Assembly (NCBI RefSeq): GCF_016863435.1
Contig: NZ_BOOW01000002.1
Span: forward strand, 62,001 to 126,000
Direction of reading: 5' to 3'
DNA from: Sinosporangium siamense
GTDB taxonomy: Bacteria; Actinomycetota; Actinomycetes; Streptosporangiales; Streptosporangiaceae
Length of the DNA: 64,000 nucleotides
Position numbers and translations under genes: made by a program. Positions within the stretch are counted from its first letter, which is position 1; the number at the start of each line of letters is the position of its first letter. Shown here piece after piece: positions 63,218 to 64,000 of this stretch. Under the pieces are notes generated by a model. That model was not told the DNA's origin. It was given only the letters and a program-made list of their open reading frames with translations, and ran no database searches.

Positions 63218-64000
63218 TCACGACACTTGGGCAAAGGGAACATCCTTGGCCGCGGGGGCGAGCTCGGCGACCTTTGTCGTGGTGGAGATGGTGATGTAGC
63301 GGCCACCTTCGGACGACGCGTAGGACGTGGTGGTGGGGCCCGGCACACCACCCTGAATAGGACCGATCAACCCCTTGCGCGGCGGGGCAGGAGCGGGAGT
63401 CGCCGACGGAGCGCTCAACGCGTCCAGCAGGTGGACGCCGACCAGTTTGCCGCTGAACAGCGCATGGAAGAAGCGGTTAAGGTCGCGGCTCGTGGAGATC
63501 ATCTCACCGGAGGCATCCACGATGGTGGGATTGAACCGGTGTACGACGTGCAGTTTGCCTTTCCCGTGAGGTGATATCCGGGCGGATGGGGGCCTTTGAA
63601 GTGGTTCGTGTCCCGGGTAGGTAGCTGTGCTTCATGCCTACCGGGAGGATGACCCGTTTCTTGACCTCCGAACGCCATGAATTGCCAGTGCCCTCTTAAG
63701 CGATCATGGCGAGAAGGAAGTAGCCGGTGTTGGAGTAGGAGAACTTCTCGCCCGGTTCTTGAGTGTTCGGCATCTTGCGATAGGTATTAAGAATGTCGGC
63801 CGGCTTATATAGCGTGGAATCCTGAAAATAAACTGGGTCTTGCATCAGAACTTCAGCGTAATCCGGGATCCCTGCCGTGTGATTGATCAACCGTCCCAGA
63901 GTGATCTCGTCGGCCTGCTCTACCAGATCGACTACTTGCGTCAACAACGTCGAGAGCCTGTCGTCGGGCCTCAACCTGCCTTCATGGACAAGTCGCAGGA
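63218..64000 (-). pseudogene. Broken serine hydrolase (beta-lactamase/D-Ala-D-Ala carboxypeptidase-like), continues beyond window
   Basis: From the window end the frame reads LRLVHEGRLRPDDRL, ITLGRLINHTAGIPDYAEV, KFSYSNTGYFLLAMIA and then hits TAA at 63696-63698. The same frame continues with VILPVGMKHSYLPGT, next-frame PHPPGYH follows and a further shift leads to GKLHVVHRFNP and GEMISTSRDLNRFFHAL up to the stop at 63218. So an in-frame stop and at least two frameshifts interrupt one gene. The N-terminal SxxK motif lies outside the window; YSN (YxN motif) is present. Confidence 0.75.

Overview
The window is a 64 kb piece of a high-GC actinobacterial chromosome. The linked set lhr, a DUF3046 gene, recA-recX, rny, gluABCD, miaB, miaA and hflX, the GTG starts, the Tat and lipobox signals and an actinobacterial-type SOS box before recA all point to Actinomycetia. 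Gene content and order fit Streptosporangiales best (Nonomuraea, Streptosporangium or Microbispora type); that placement is inferred from gene content, not from a phylogeny.

Layout. (1) 1-3927: end of a secondary-metabolite locus. The C-terminal half of an NRPS condensation domain plus a carrier domain is followed, with 8-10 bp overlaps, by 2-oxoacid dehydrogenase E1-alpha, E1-beta and E2 genes. (2) 3915-11478: an SDR, a small orphan gene, a giant Lhr helicase whose 3' end is tandemly duplicated, and a DUF3046 gene. (3) 12035-15270: a copper/heme trio (membrane protein, PCu(A)C chaperone, Dyp peroxidase) and a small conserved-looking protein. (4) 15544-21906: SOS box, recA, an oversized recX, an orphan MerB-like lyase and rny. 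(5) 22038-27563, minus strand: gluABCD glutamate uptake operon and an S9 peptidase. (6) 27685-36970: Uma2 protein, miaB, small membrane proteins, a dicarboxylate symporter, a LigB-like protein, ogt, an MT0933-like antitoxin, miaA and an SCO6745-like protein. (7) 37681-45825: a large TPR-like protein, an SDR, a cupin, a DMGDH-like flavoprotein, a secreted HNH nuclease and a PepSY protein. (8) 45826-48528: a two-component system with matching direct-repeat operators, plus a decapitated target gene that may have been hit by an insertion element. (9) 50945-57314, minus strand: a translationally coupled glyoxylate operon aceB-glcD-glcE-glcF-iclR. (10) 57587-64000: an adhesin-like lipoprotein, hflX, a 28-codon ORF coupled to a HutI-like amidohydrolase, a DegV protein and a broken serine hydrolase running off the window.

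How the genes work together. The glc/ace operon should oxidise glycolate to glyoxylate and condense it with acetyl-CoA to malate, under the IclR regulator it encodes. The OmpR-type regulator probably controls itself and the PepSY gene through 11-bp-spaced GYTAAG repeats. The E1/E2 genes next to the NRPS probably make or transfer an acyl starter or extender unit. Intergenic regions are rich in minisatellite-like repeats, some of which reach into coding sequence (lhr, recX, PepSY).

The most interesting signals are the NRPS-coupled dehydrogenase genes, the 28-residue peptide fused by an ATGA overlap to a HutI-like enzyme, and the two-component regulon with its duplicated promoter.
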